The position numbers and the translations under genes were made by a program. DNA of 20,441 bases from JBLHHI01 sp047614125 (GTDB lineage Bacteria > Bacteroidota > Bacteroidia > NS11-12g > UBA9320), in NCBI GenBank assembly GCA_047614125.1, contig JBLHHI010000060.1, positions 1 through 20,441 of the forward strand, given 5' to 3'. A model generated the notes under the pieces. The model searched no databases. It was not told the origin of the DNA and worked only from the letters and a program-made list of their open reading frames with translations. Shown here one piece after another: positions 13,922-20,441 of the stretch (position 1 is the first letter of the stretch; every line of letters begins with the position of its first letter).

Positions 13922-14989
13922 TCACTTACGATAGAACAATTTCACCTCAACCCGTCTGTTTTCAGCACGGCCTTCTGGAGTATTGTTCTTGGAAATCGGT
14001 TGAGTTTCTCCATACCCATTGGCAGTTAATCGCTGAGGATCAATACCTTTAGATATTAAATATTCTTTAACGGCTTGAGCGCGTTGTTGGCTCAAAGTCA
14101 TGTTAGAATTGTCATCTCCAACATCATCCGTATGTCCTTCAACCAAAGCGTCGATGGTGGGATATGCTTTTAATATGTCGACGATTGAATCCAAATCGGA
14201 ATAGCTTTCTTCAAGAATTGTTGCGCTGGCCGTTTCGAAATTAATATTTCGAGCCGCCAACTTTACCTTGGCTACAATCTCTTCAGGAACTTCTTCTTCT
14301 TTGCTTCCTGGTTTAACCCAGCCATTGCCATCACCAAAGTTGAACACAAGTCCGGCTGTATGATACAAATAAGCATCATGAAGTGCGCTTAATCGCACCT
14401 TACTCAACGAGAAAGGCATTCCGTCGTAGTTGTCATCATACGTGTAGTTGTACAATGATTGCAATGAAAGGTCGATTGCATCAGTAATGCCAATCCGAAC
14501 ACCACCACCTGCCGACCATTGAGCAGCAAACCAAGTTCTGTTTTGTCCGTAACCTGGAATGTTGTGAATGATTTTGGAAACAGATTGCATTCCACCGTAA
14601 CCGGCCATTAAGAAAGGCTTTACCCGCGCATCTTCTCGAATGATTGACCCATTGTTGAATTTAAATCGCAAACCAAGCATAACGTCCGTTACTTGCGCAG
14701 TAAACCCAAGCTTTACAGGATACGAATCATCGCGATGGCCCAACGTTCCATACGAACCATAAATGGTTGCGTCGAAAGAAGAGTTAATATAATACCCAAA
14801 AGAACCCCCTACGGCGTTGTATTCTGGTTTTTCCGCTAAAAAGTATCGAGTGCCCCGGTCACCGCCATATTCTCGCAAGCCGCCGCTTATTTCCACACCA
14901 AACTTGTGCATGTAATTTTGTGCGAAGCTGTCAAGCCCAAATAAGCAGATGGAGATCAACACTCCAATATGATAATATTTTTTATTCAT
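13922..14989 (-). CDS. OmpA-family outer-membrane protein
   Basis: 355 aa with a signal peptide (1-24, ending SFAQ). Residues about 30-220 look like an eight-stranded beta-barrel (alternating hydrophobic strands, many Gly and aromatic residues, strand ends such as GLVFNFGDG). After a short acidic Glu-rich linker comes the OmpA C-terminal domain (about 240-355): NINFETASATI, VEGHTDDVGDDNSNMTLSQQRA, LTANGYGETQPI and the closing NRRVEVKLFYRK. Asp in GHTDD and Arg in SQQRA are the diaminopimelate-binding positions, so the protein should tie the outer membrane to peptidoglycan. It is separated from the radical SAM gene upstream by a hairpin, so it is probably its own unit. A box AACATTTG (minus strand, 15024-15031), one base off the consensus, may drive it. 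Confidence 0.9.
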   Translation of the reverse strand: MNKKYYHIGVLISICLFGLDSFAQNYMHKFGVEISGGLREYGGDRGTRYFLAEKPEYNAVGGSFGYYINSSFDATIYGSYGTLGHRDDSYPVKLGFTAQVTDVMLGLRFKFNNGSIIREDARVKPFLMAGYGGMQSVSKIIHNIPGYGQNRTWFAAQWSAGGGVRIGITDAIDLSLQSLYNYTYDDNYDGMPFSLSKVRLSALHDAYLYHTAGLVFNFGDGNGWVKPGSKEEEVPEEIVAKVKLAARNINFETASATILEESYSDLDSIVDILKAYPTIDALVEGHTDDVGDDNSNMTLSQQRAQAVKEYLISKGIDPQRLTANGYGETQPISKNNTPEGRAENRRVEVKLFYRK

Positions 14990-15084
14990 GTGAATACGAT
15001 TTCCTTAATTGTTTTACGAGAGACAAATGTTAGTTAATTGTCATTTAAATCTCAGGCAACAATATTAAAGGTTCTTTCATAAAT

Positions 15085-15116
15085 AAAAAAACAAATGAAT
15101 TCATTTTTATTTTTTT
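15085..15116 (-). terminator. AT-rich terminator after the radical SAM gene
   Basis: The perfect 14-bp palindrome AAATGAATTCATTT (15093-15106) extends on both sides into A and T runs, giving a stem of about 15 bp with two mismatches. Read on the minus strand, it lies about 25 bp past the radical SAM stop and ends in a T-rich run. It is likely the end of the proS/DUF2007/radical SAM transcript. Confidence 0.4.
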
Positions 15117-15138
15117 GACAATTACACTTGTAACGAAT

Positions 15139-16155
15139 TCAAATCCAAACTTTTGTGCCTTCGGTGCAATTCTGACAGATGTCGATATTTTTTCTGGATT
15201 TTAAAACAAGTTTGCGGAATGATTGATAACGGGCGTTGTGCCAAACCTCCCGAAAAGACTGGACTTGGAGATCTCCAAACTGATGACTGGCATCTTTATC
15301 AAAACAACATGGTGCAACCTTACCATCCCAGGTAATTACGCAGGCTTGCCACAAACGCCAGCAATGATCTAGCAATTTATTCTTAATTTCATAGCCCTTT
15401 TCTGTCATTTTATATCTCGAAAGCTTTTCATTTTTGGGAATTAACGCATCATCAACGGCAAAATCATAGATCTGAGCGGTTTTTATGGCTAAGTGATCAA
15501 CACCGTATTTCTTGGCCAAGTTTTTAACCTCCTTAAGCTGATGTTCGTTGTGTCCAAACGCTATGAACTGCCACATGATGTATGGACCCTTTCCGAATTT
15601 CTTCTTTGCGTCAACAATGTTTTTAGTGCCTTCCAACACCTTTTCTAAATTGCCACCAATGCGATACTTTCCGTAAGTATCTTGCGTAGTCCCGTCAATG
15701 GAAATAATCATTCGTTTCAATCCACTCTTAACCGTGCGTTCCGAAACTTCTGGAGTAAGATAATGAGCATTGGTGCTGGTTGCGGTGTAAATGTTGTGTT
15801 TGGAAGCATAGGCCACCATGTCTAAAAACGACGGATTTAAATACGGTTCGCCTTGAAAGTAATAGGTGATGTAGGTTAGCGTAGGGGCTAATTCATCGAT
15901 AATTTTTTGATTGAGTTCTTCGGGGAGCATGCCCGTGTCGCGGGTAAAAGAACGCAAGCCACTTGGGCATTGGGGGCAGCGCAAATTGCATGAAGTTGTT
16001 GGCTCAATGGATATGGAAATAGGCAATCCTTTATGTTTGTTGATTCCCGTTCTTCGAGAATTGTAGTAACTCCAAACAATTTGGCGCATGTTGCCCAGTC
16101 GTTTAAAAGTTAAGGTTTGGGCATAATTTGCCGCATCTCGAAGTTTTGCAATCAC
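15139..16155 (-). CDS. Radical SAM protein with SPASM-type C-terminal cysteines
   Basis: 338 aa counted from GTG at 16153-16155. The radical SAM motif CxxxCxxC is CNLRCPQC (C56, C60, C63), preceded by SIEPTTS; the GEPYLNP loop and the ISIDGTTQDTYGKYR strand are also typical. The C-end has a SPASM-like auxiliary cluster region: C-x-x-x-x-x-x-C, APCCFDKD and a final ICQNCTEG. Such enzymes cleave S-adenosylmethionine to make a radical and often modify peptides, but no peptide substrate is evident here. The start is uncertain: TTG at 16176 gives 7 more residues, while GTG 16155 follows a TACCTTCG box by 4 bases. It lies downstream of the DUF2007 gene. Similar free-standing members are common in Bacteroidota, with unknown substrate. 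Confidence 0.85.
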   Translation of the reverse strand: MIAKLRDAANYAQTLTFKRLGNMRQIVWSYYNSRRTGINKHKGLPISISIEPTTSCNLRCPQCPSGLRSFTRDTGMLPEELNQKIIDELAPTLTYITYYFQGEPYLNPSFLDMVAYASKHNIYTATSTNAHYLTPEVSERTVKSGLKRMIISIDGTTQDTYGKYRIGGNLEKVLEGTKNIVDAKKKFGKGPYIMWQFIAFGHNEHQLKEVKNLAKKYGVDHLAIKTAQIYDFAVDDALIPKNEKLSRYKMTEKGYEIKNKLLDHCWRLWQACVITWDGKVAPCCFDKDASHQFGDLQVQSFREVWHNARYQSFRKLVLKSRKNIDICQNCTEGTKVWI

Positions 16156-16159
16156 GGCG

Positions 16160-16167
16160 CGAAGGTA
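16160..16167 (-). promoter_or_regulatory. Possible -7 box (TACCTTCG) just before the radical SAM start
   Basis: The octamer is identical to that upstream of the dioxygenase gene (4123-4130), and its 3' end on the minus strand lies 4 bases before GTG 16155. If used, the radical SAM gene has its own, nearly leaderless transcript besides any read-through from proS. Confidence 0.35.
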
Positions 16168-16182
16168 CAAGCGCAATCTTCG

Positions 16183-16389
16183 TCACCCTAAAACTTTTGC
16201 CGCTTTTTCCGCATCTTTTTCATGTACAAATAATCGAATGCCTCCCTGAGCAGGAGTAAAAACATTGTACATAGTTGCACCCATTTCTCCAATAATTTCA
16301 GAAAAGATGTTGTAACTGGCCAAGGTGTTTTTTGCACCTTGCGCTTCTATTCCTGTAAAATATGTTTGAAGTAGAACAAAGTTTTCCAT
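16183..16389 (-). CDS. Small DUF2007 protein (putative signal-transducing)
   Basis: 68 aa from ATG 16387-16389; an upstream TTG in frame (16404) is less likely. The sequence ENFVLLQTYFTGIEAQGAKNTLASYNIF, then a beta strand MYNVFTP, GGIRLFVHEKDAEKAAKVL at the end, has the ferredoxin-like alpha/beta layout of the DUF2007 family: an N-terminal strand, a helix about which the membrane or partner site is thought to change, and a C-terminal V-H-E-x-D-A-x-x-A motif. Family members are called putative signal transducers only by convention; the molecular role is unknown. It is 48 bp after proS and 6 bp before the longer possible radical SAM start, so it is likely in one transcript with both. Confidence 0.75.
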   Translation of the reverse strand: MENFVLLQTYFTGIEAQGAKNTLASYNIFSEIIGEMGATMYNVFTPAQGGIRLFVHEKDAEKAAKVLG

Positions 16390-16437
16390 GGTTGGAATAT
16401 ACAAAATATTTTGCCGCTAAGAGAGTCTACTTTCTAC

Positions 16438-17916
16438 TTAATATGCTTTTGCAAACAGAACCCTTCTTTTAGAGGGCTTTCCAGAAAACACACAAAGACC
16501 TTCCTCTTCTTTGGCATCCATAGGAATGCACCGAATCGTTGCCTTTGTTTCTTGTTTAATCTTTTCTTCCGTTTCGTTCGTTCCGTCCCAGTGTGCTGAA
16601 ATAAAGCCCGTTTTGTTTTCCAACACGTCTTTAAACTCTTCCCAAGTGTTTACATTGGTTGTTAAGTTATCTCGGTAAGTTTCGGCTCGTAAAAAGAGGT
16701 TTTGTTGGATGGATTCGAGCAAGTGATTCACCTTGTTGGGTAAATCATCAATTTGCAAGACTTCTTTTTCTTTGGTGTCGCGTCGGGCAACTTCAACGGT
16801 GCCGTTTTTTAAATCACGTGGACCAATGGCAATTCGTAGAGGAACTCCCTTTAATTCGTATTCCGCAAATTTCCAACCCGGTTTATAGGTATCGCGGTCA
16901 TCAAATTTTACCGAAACGCCATGCTTTTCAATGGCGGCCTTAATTCTATTTGCGGTTTCTGAAATTTCAGCCAATTGCTCTTCTCCCTTATAAATTGGAA
17001 CAATTACCACTTGAATTGGAGCCAAGTTTGGAGGAAGCACCAAGCCCTCATCATCGCTATGCGTCATGATCAACGCACCCATCAATCGGGTTGAAACGCC
17101 CCAACTGGTTGCCCATACATGTTCCAATCCACCTTCTTTCGTCGCAAACCTTACATCAAATGCTTTGGCAAAGTTTTGCCCTAGAAAGTGTGAGGTACCC
17201 ATTTGCAAGGCCTTCCCATCTTGCATCAAACCTTCAATGCAATACGTATCATCGGCACCGGCAAAGCGTTCAGTTTCGGTTTTAACACCTTTTATTACGG
17301 GAATGGCCATAAAGTTTTGTGCAAAATCTGCGTAAACCCCCAACATCTTCGTAGTTTCTTCTATTGCTTCAGCACGCGTAGCATGCGCCGTATGCCCTTC
17401 TTGCCATAGAAACTCGGCCGTACGCAAAAACAAACGAGTTCGCATTTCCCAACGTACAACATTGGCCCATTGATTAATCAACAAAGGCAAGTCTCGGTAC
17501 GATTGTATCCAACCTTTATAGGTATTCCAGATAATGGCCTCACTGGTTGGACGAACAATGAGCTCTTCTTGCAATTTAGCCTCAGGATCTACCATTAGTT
17601 TCCCAGGGTTGTCGGGGTCTGACTTTAATCGATAATGAGTAACAATGGCGCACTCTTTGGCAAAACCCTCGGCATTTTTTTCCTCCGCTTCAAATAAGCT
17701 TTTTGGAACAAAGAGTGGGAAATATGCATTGGAATGGCCAGTTTCTTTGAACATCTTGTCAAGCTGAGCCTGCATTTTTTCCCAAATGGCGTAACCATAG
17801 GGTTTTATCACCATGCATCCGCGCACAGCAGAGTGTTCGGCGAGGTCGGCATTTTCGACTAAATTGTTATACCACTTCGAATAATCTTCTTCACGTGTAA
17901 CTTTTTCAAATGCCAT
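16438..17916 (-). CDS. proS: Prolyl-tRNA synthetase, archaeal/eukaryote type
   Basis: 492 aa, a class II synthetase that joins proline to tRNA(Pro). The motif-2 region VVRWEMRTRLFLRTAEFLW (about 153-171) with QEGHTAHAT, the P-T-S-E loop (123-126) and motif 3 in WGVSTRLMGALIMTHSDDEGLVLPP are all clear. The anticodon-binding domain follows (APIQVVIVPIY... DRDTYKPGWKFAEYELKGVPLRIAIGPRDL). It lacks the large editing insertion of the common bacterial form and ends in the C-terminal domain with a terminal Tyr (LFAKAY), as in the archaeal/eukaryote-like class usual in Bacteroidota. Only two Cys (CIPMD, LCVFSG) remain in the region that binds zinc in some homologues, so zinc binding is doubtful. It is divergent from the repeat lipoprotein across 93 bp. 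Confidence 0.96.
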   Translation of the reverse strand: MAFEKVTREEDYSKWYNNLVENADLAEHSAVRGCMVIKPYGYAIWEKMQAQLDKMFKETGHSNAYFPLFVPKSLFEAEEKNAEGFAKECAIVTHYRLKSDPDNPGKLMVDPEAKLQEELIVRPTSEAIIWNTYKGWIQSYRDLPLLINQWANVVRWEMRTRLFLRTAEFLWQEGHTAHATRAEAIEETTKMLGVYADFAQNFMAIPVIKGVKTETERFAGADDTYCIEGLMQDGKALQMGTSHFLGQNFAKAFDVRFATKEGGLEHVWATSWGVSTRLMGALIMTHSDDEGLVLPPNLAPIQVVIVPIYKGEEQLAEISETANRIKAAIEKHGVSVKFDDRDTYKPGWKFAEYELKGVPLRIAIGPRDLKNGTVEVARRDTKEKEVLQIDDLPNKVNHLLESIQQNLFLRAETYRDNLTTNVNTWEEFKDVLENKTGFISAHWDGTNETEEKIKQETKATIRCIPMDAKEEEGLCVFSGKPSKRRVLFAKAY

Positions 17917-18009
17917 CTATGTAACTTTGGAATGTAATTTGCACTAATAGAATTGAGAAGGCAAAGTTAGAACTTCTTAAATTTTTATGACTCGATTAAT
18001 TATCATCCT

Positions 18010-19908
18010 ATGAAAAACGCAATATACGCCGCAAGCATCGCTCTCATTTTTAGTTCATGTGCTTCATTTAAAGGGGCTAACAGCCAGAACGTAGGTGCCT
18101 ATGATGATGTCTATTATACACCAGGAGATGAAATAGTAAACGAAGCAATGGTTGATAATTCCAACTCAAACCAACTGCAGGTTTATGACAATCAGTCTAA
18201 AAAAGTAGATGCAGCATATACAAAAACAGACAATTATTCATCAGAGCTTGAAGACGTTTACGATAATAACATTAACGATGATGGTGGTTTGGCTTCAGAT
18301 GGTCTTTCTTACGAAGATCATTTTAATAGGTTGAATGGAGATGATGAAGGTTTTGATGAAGATGCCTATTACAACGATGGGTATTATGATGGATACGATG
18401 ATGGGTATGATGATGGAAACCAACGCAATCGAAGAAATAGATACAACTCGTATAACAACTACAATAATTACAACGATTTCTACGACCCATATTGGTCGGG
18501 GGGTTCGTATTACAGAGGTGGTTTCAGAAACCGATGGAGACGGAACTCAGGTATTTACTTAGGTTATTCGCCGTGGACCGGTTGGAATGGTGGATATTAT
18601 TCCGGTTGGAATTATGGCTATAACCGGTACAACTACGGTTGGGATTGCTATCCAAGTCCTCAATATGGATACGGGTACTCAAACGGTTGGGGATATTCTG
18701 GATATTCTTCGTATGGCTATGGAGGTCCGTATTATTCGAACTATGGATATTACGGCGGCAACAGCTGGAACGGAAACGGATATCGCAGCAACCATTACCA
18801 CGGTAACGGCAACTACAACGGCGGCTGGTATGGTGGCTCGAGTGGTTCGGGAGGTTCTGGTGGAAGCTCAGGTGGTGGAAGTGTTGGCGGCGGAAGTTCT
18901 GGAAATGGAACGGCCAATCGTCCAAGACAAAGCATCGGCACCAACGAACCACGAGTTGGAAGGGGAGATGAAGTTTCACCTCGTACGTCTGGACAAAGAG
19001 CTACGGCAGGTACCAATGATCAAGGCGATGTGAACAACCCAGAAACGGGTGAAGTTCGCAACACTTCAGCCGGTACGATTGCCACACGATCTTCAAACAA
19101 TAACGATCACGTAAATCCAAGTTCTGGCACTACAGTACGACAAGATGGAACATTAAGCCGTGATGAAACAAACGGTGGTGGACTAACCAAAACGGATGGA
19201 GTTCAGTCTGGAACTACGGTTCGCTCCAATGGAAGCAAGGATGGAGGATTAGAGTCCGATAATTCGGATCAACCAACTTCGATGGTTCGCAGTTCAACAA
19301 CTATCCGAACCTATGCCTCTCCCTCTTCTACTATGCAACAAAGTACAACGAACTCATCCTCAAACCGTCCAACGAATACTACGACAACTCGGTCATCTAC
19401 AACAACTCGAAGCAGTACCCCGCCGCAAAGCAGCACCAATACTCGAAGTTCTACTCCTGGTAGTAGTAATACAACCACTCGAAGCAGTACGCCAACCAAC
19501 CTAAGTAGAAGCTCCACGACAACACGAAGCTCATCACCTAGTAATTCGAGTACACGGAGCTCAACGCCAAGCAACTCGAATACACGAAGCTCAACCCCAT
19601 CGAGAAGTAATTCTTCGACGCAAAGCTCAACTACAACGCGAAGCTCATCACCAAGTAACTCAAATACGCGAAGTTTATCGTCGAGCAACTCGAGTACGCG
19701 AAGCTCAAGTCCATCGAGAAGTAATTCTTCGACGCAAAGCTCATCACCAAGTAACTCAAATACACGAAGCTCATCCTCGAGCAACTCGAGTACGCGAAGC
19801 TCAAGTCCATCGAGAAGTAATTCCTCAACACGAAGCTCTTCTCCATCCAAAAGCAGCAGTTCAACTCGATCTTCCACTACTACTAGAAGCTCTTCGAATA
19901 GAAAATAA
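18010..19908 (+). CDS. Low-complexity Tyr/Gly- and Ser/Arg-rich lipoprotein
   Basis: 632 aa. The N-end MKNAIYAASIALIFSSC is a lipoprotein signal with Cys17 as the lipidation site; SSC-A-S at the start of the mature form is common in Bacteroidota lipoproteins. The sequence then changes character: acidic (about 20-135, with DGYYDGYDDGYDDG), Tyr/Gly/Asn/Trp-rich (about 140-275), a Gly/Ser linker (about 274-300), a polar Thr/Asn/Gly stretch, and from about 424 a Ser/Thr/Arg tail built from TRSSSPSNSN-like units. No catalytic motif is visible and it should be largely disordered. The tail is strongly basic, so it might bind nucleic acid or acidic polysaccharide, or interact with the outer-membrane protein encoded 29 bp downstream. 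A similar proS-lipoprotein-OmpP1 order is, as I recall, common in Bacteroidota. Function is unknown. Confidence 0.8.
   Translation: MKNAIYAASIALIFSSCASFKGANSQNVGAYDDVYYTPGDEIVNEAMVDNSNSNQLQVYDNQSKKVDAAYTKTDNYSSELEDVYDNNINDDGGLASDGLSYEDHFNRLNGDDEGFDEDAYYNDGYYDGYDDGYDDGNQRNRRNRYNSYNNYNNYNDFYDPYWSGGSYYRGGFRNRWRRNSGIYLGYSPWTGWNGGYYSGWNYGYNRYNYGWDCYPSPQYGYGYSNGWGYSGYSSYGYGGPYYSNYGYYGGNSWNGNGYRSNHYHGNGNYNGGWYGGSSGSGGSGGSSGGGSVGGGSSGNGTANRPRQSIGTNEPRVGRGDEVSPRTSGQRATAGTNDQGDVNNPETGEVRNTSAGTIATRSSNNNDHVNPSSGTTVRQDGTLSRDETNGGGLTKTDGVQSGTTVRSNGSKDGGLESDNSDQPTSMVRSSTTIRTYASPSSTMQQSTTNSSSNRPTNTTTTRSSTTTRSSTPPQSSTNTRSSTPGSSNTTTRSSTPTNLSRSSTTTRSSSPSNSSTRSSTPSNSNTRSSTPSRSNSSTQSSTTTRSSSPSNSNTRSLSSSNSSTRSSSPSRSNSSTQSSSPSNSNTRSSSSSNSSTRSSSPSRSNSSTRSSSPSKSSSSTRSSTTTRSSSNRK
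19597..19840 (+). repeat. Imperfect tandem DNA repeats encoding the Ser/Arg tail
   Basis: The block starting CCATCGAGAAGTAATTC occurs at 19597, 19711 and 19807. The first copy is 114 bp (38 codons) and the second 96 bp (32 codons), the 18-bp difference being an extra Ser/Thr-Arg segment; the third copy is partial. All unit lengths are multiples of three, so the frame is kept. Shorter, more degenerate CGAAGCTC-type units extend back to about 19390. Copy-number change by slippage or recombination would alter tail length without frameshift. Confidence 0.8.
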
Positions 19909-19937
19909 GAAGTCAACGTAACAACAGATAAACAGAT

Positions 19938-20441
19938 ATGAAAAAATTGATAATATCAAGTTTGATGGGCATGCTTTGTCTATCGGCCTGGGCGCAAAGC
20001 GATGTTGATGCTTTGCGATACTCACAGAATGATTTAATGTATACCGCCAGATCACTGGGTTCGGCTGGGGCAACCGGTGCATTGGGAGCTGACTTTTCCT
20101 CGTCGTTAATTAACCCTGCGGGTATGGCTCTTTATCGAAACAATTCCTTTGTTATTGGTGGGGGTATGTTGAACGCGAAAAACCAATCGACCTATCTCGA
20201 AAATGCCACTCGAGACAACGAGTTTAGCATGAATGTTCCGCATTTTGGTTTGGTGTTTAACAATACTAAATACAGCGATCGAAAAGCTGCTACCTCGGGG
20301 TGGATTAACACAAATATTTCGTTTGGATTTAACCGTACCAACAGCTTTTCCGACATAACCAACTACAGCGCCACCAATACCAAAACTTCGATGTTAGATT
20401 ACTTCGCCCAACGATCGAATGGCACGCCGGTAGACGTATTA
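19938..20441 (+). CDS. OmpP1/FadL-type outer-membrane transport protein, 5' part
   Basis: 168 codons are present from ATG 19938 and the frame is still open at the window end. The first 20 residues (MKKLIISSLMGMLCLSAWAQ) are a signal peptide. The mature start has DALRYSQNDLMYTARSLGSAGATGALGADFSSSLINPAGMALYRNN, the TARSLG..GA..ALGAD.SS..NPAG..LYR pattern typical of Bacteroidota members of the OmpP1/FadL/TodX family, which are beta-barrels that move hydrophobic compounds across the outer membrane. The barrel strands begin afterwards (SFVIGGGMLN, HFGLVFNN, TNISFGFNRT). It lies 29 bp after the repeat lipoprotein gene and is probably transcribed with it. Substrate is unknown; the remainder lies outside the window. 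Confidence 0.85.
   Translation, partial: MKKLIISSLMGMLCLSAWAQSDVDALRYSQNDLMYTARSLGSAGATGALGADFSSSLINPAGMALYRNNSFVIGGGMLNAKNQSTYLENATRDNEFSMNVPHFGLVFNNTKYSDRKAATSGWINTNISFGFNRTNSFSDITNYSATNTKTSMLDYFAQRSNGTPVDVL

Noticed and set aside
19390..19860. Repeated short units that could suggest a CRISPR array
   Set aside because: Units are imperfect, of varying length, without unique spacers, and stay in frame within a coding sequence. This is a coding tandem repeat.
19311..19916. 201-codon open frame on the minus strand, Leu/Glu/Val-rich with ELLLDG-like repeats
   Set aside because: It is the exact antisense of the Ser/Thr/Arg repeat tail; the periodic codons (AGC/TCG/CGA) rarely give stops in reverse. 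It has no family features and no promoter.

Overview
The window is chromosomal DNA from a member of the Bacteroidota, most likely a flavobacterium-like lineage. Four things point there: a type IX secretion (type B, CHU_C/gliding) C-terminal sorting domain at the left edge; several TAnnTTTG-type -7 boxes very close to start codons; an archaeal/eukaryote-type prolyl-tRNA synthetase next to a Ser/Arg-rich lipoprotein and an OmpP1/FadL-type protein; and a lack of clear Shine-Dalgarno sites. I could not resolve the genus.

Left part (1-2463): the 3' part of a large secreted T9SS-type repeat protein, whose frame is interrupted by an in-frame TAG at 74-76. A 640-bp gene-free stretch follows and holds a probable non-autonomous mobile element, with near-perfect terminal inverted repeats at 1417-1434 and 1913-1930 and a second nested inverted pair. 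Next comes a MarR-type regulator. Left-centre (2474-4102, minus): 3-hydroxyanthranilate 3,4-dioxygenase and ACMS decarboxylase, two consecutive steps of kynurenine/3-hydroxyanthranilate breakdown, probably one transcription unit.

Centre (4441-9087, plus): a compact run of tatA, gatA, a lytic-transglycosylase-like LysM protein and an SGNH/GDSL hydrolase, with spacings of 7 bp, 3 bp and a 1-bp overlap. The transglycosylase-like protein has lost both the catalytic Glu and the usual NAG motif, so it is probably a pseudoenzyme coupled to a complete SGNH esterase. Then (9335-11640, minus) comes a two-gene unit of a stand-alone RnfD/NqrB-like membrane protein and a DUF2330 protein, divergent from uvrB (11762-13768).

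Right part: after uvrB lies an 89-bp GC-rich block of three consecutive hairpins, then a bidirectional terminator shared with an OmpA-family protein (minus). A minus-strand run proS - DUF2007 - radical SAM/SPASM follows (17916 down to 15139). Divergent from proS is a 632-aa low-complexity lipoprotein (acidic, then Tyr/Gly-rich, then a long Ser/Thr/Arg repeat tail), followed 29 bp later by the start of an OmpP1/FadL-like outer-membrane protein cut by the window end.

Most of the window is housekeeping or envelope biology. The places most worth a second look are the degenerate transglycosylase/SGNH pair, the RnfD-like/DUF2330 pair, the putative mobile element at 1417-1930, the hairpin block after uvrB, and the repeat lipoprotein. 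I see no tRNA, rRNA, CRISPR array or complete transposase.
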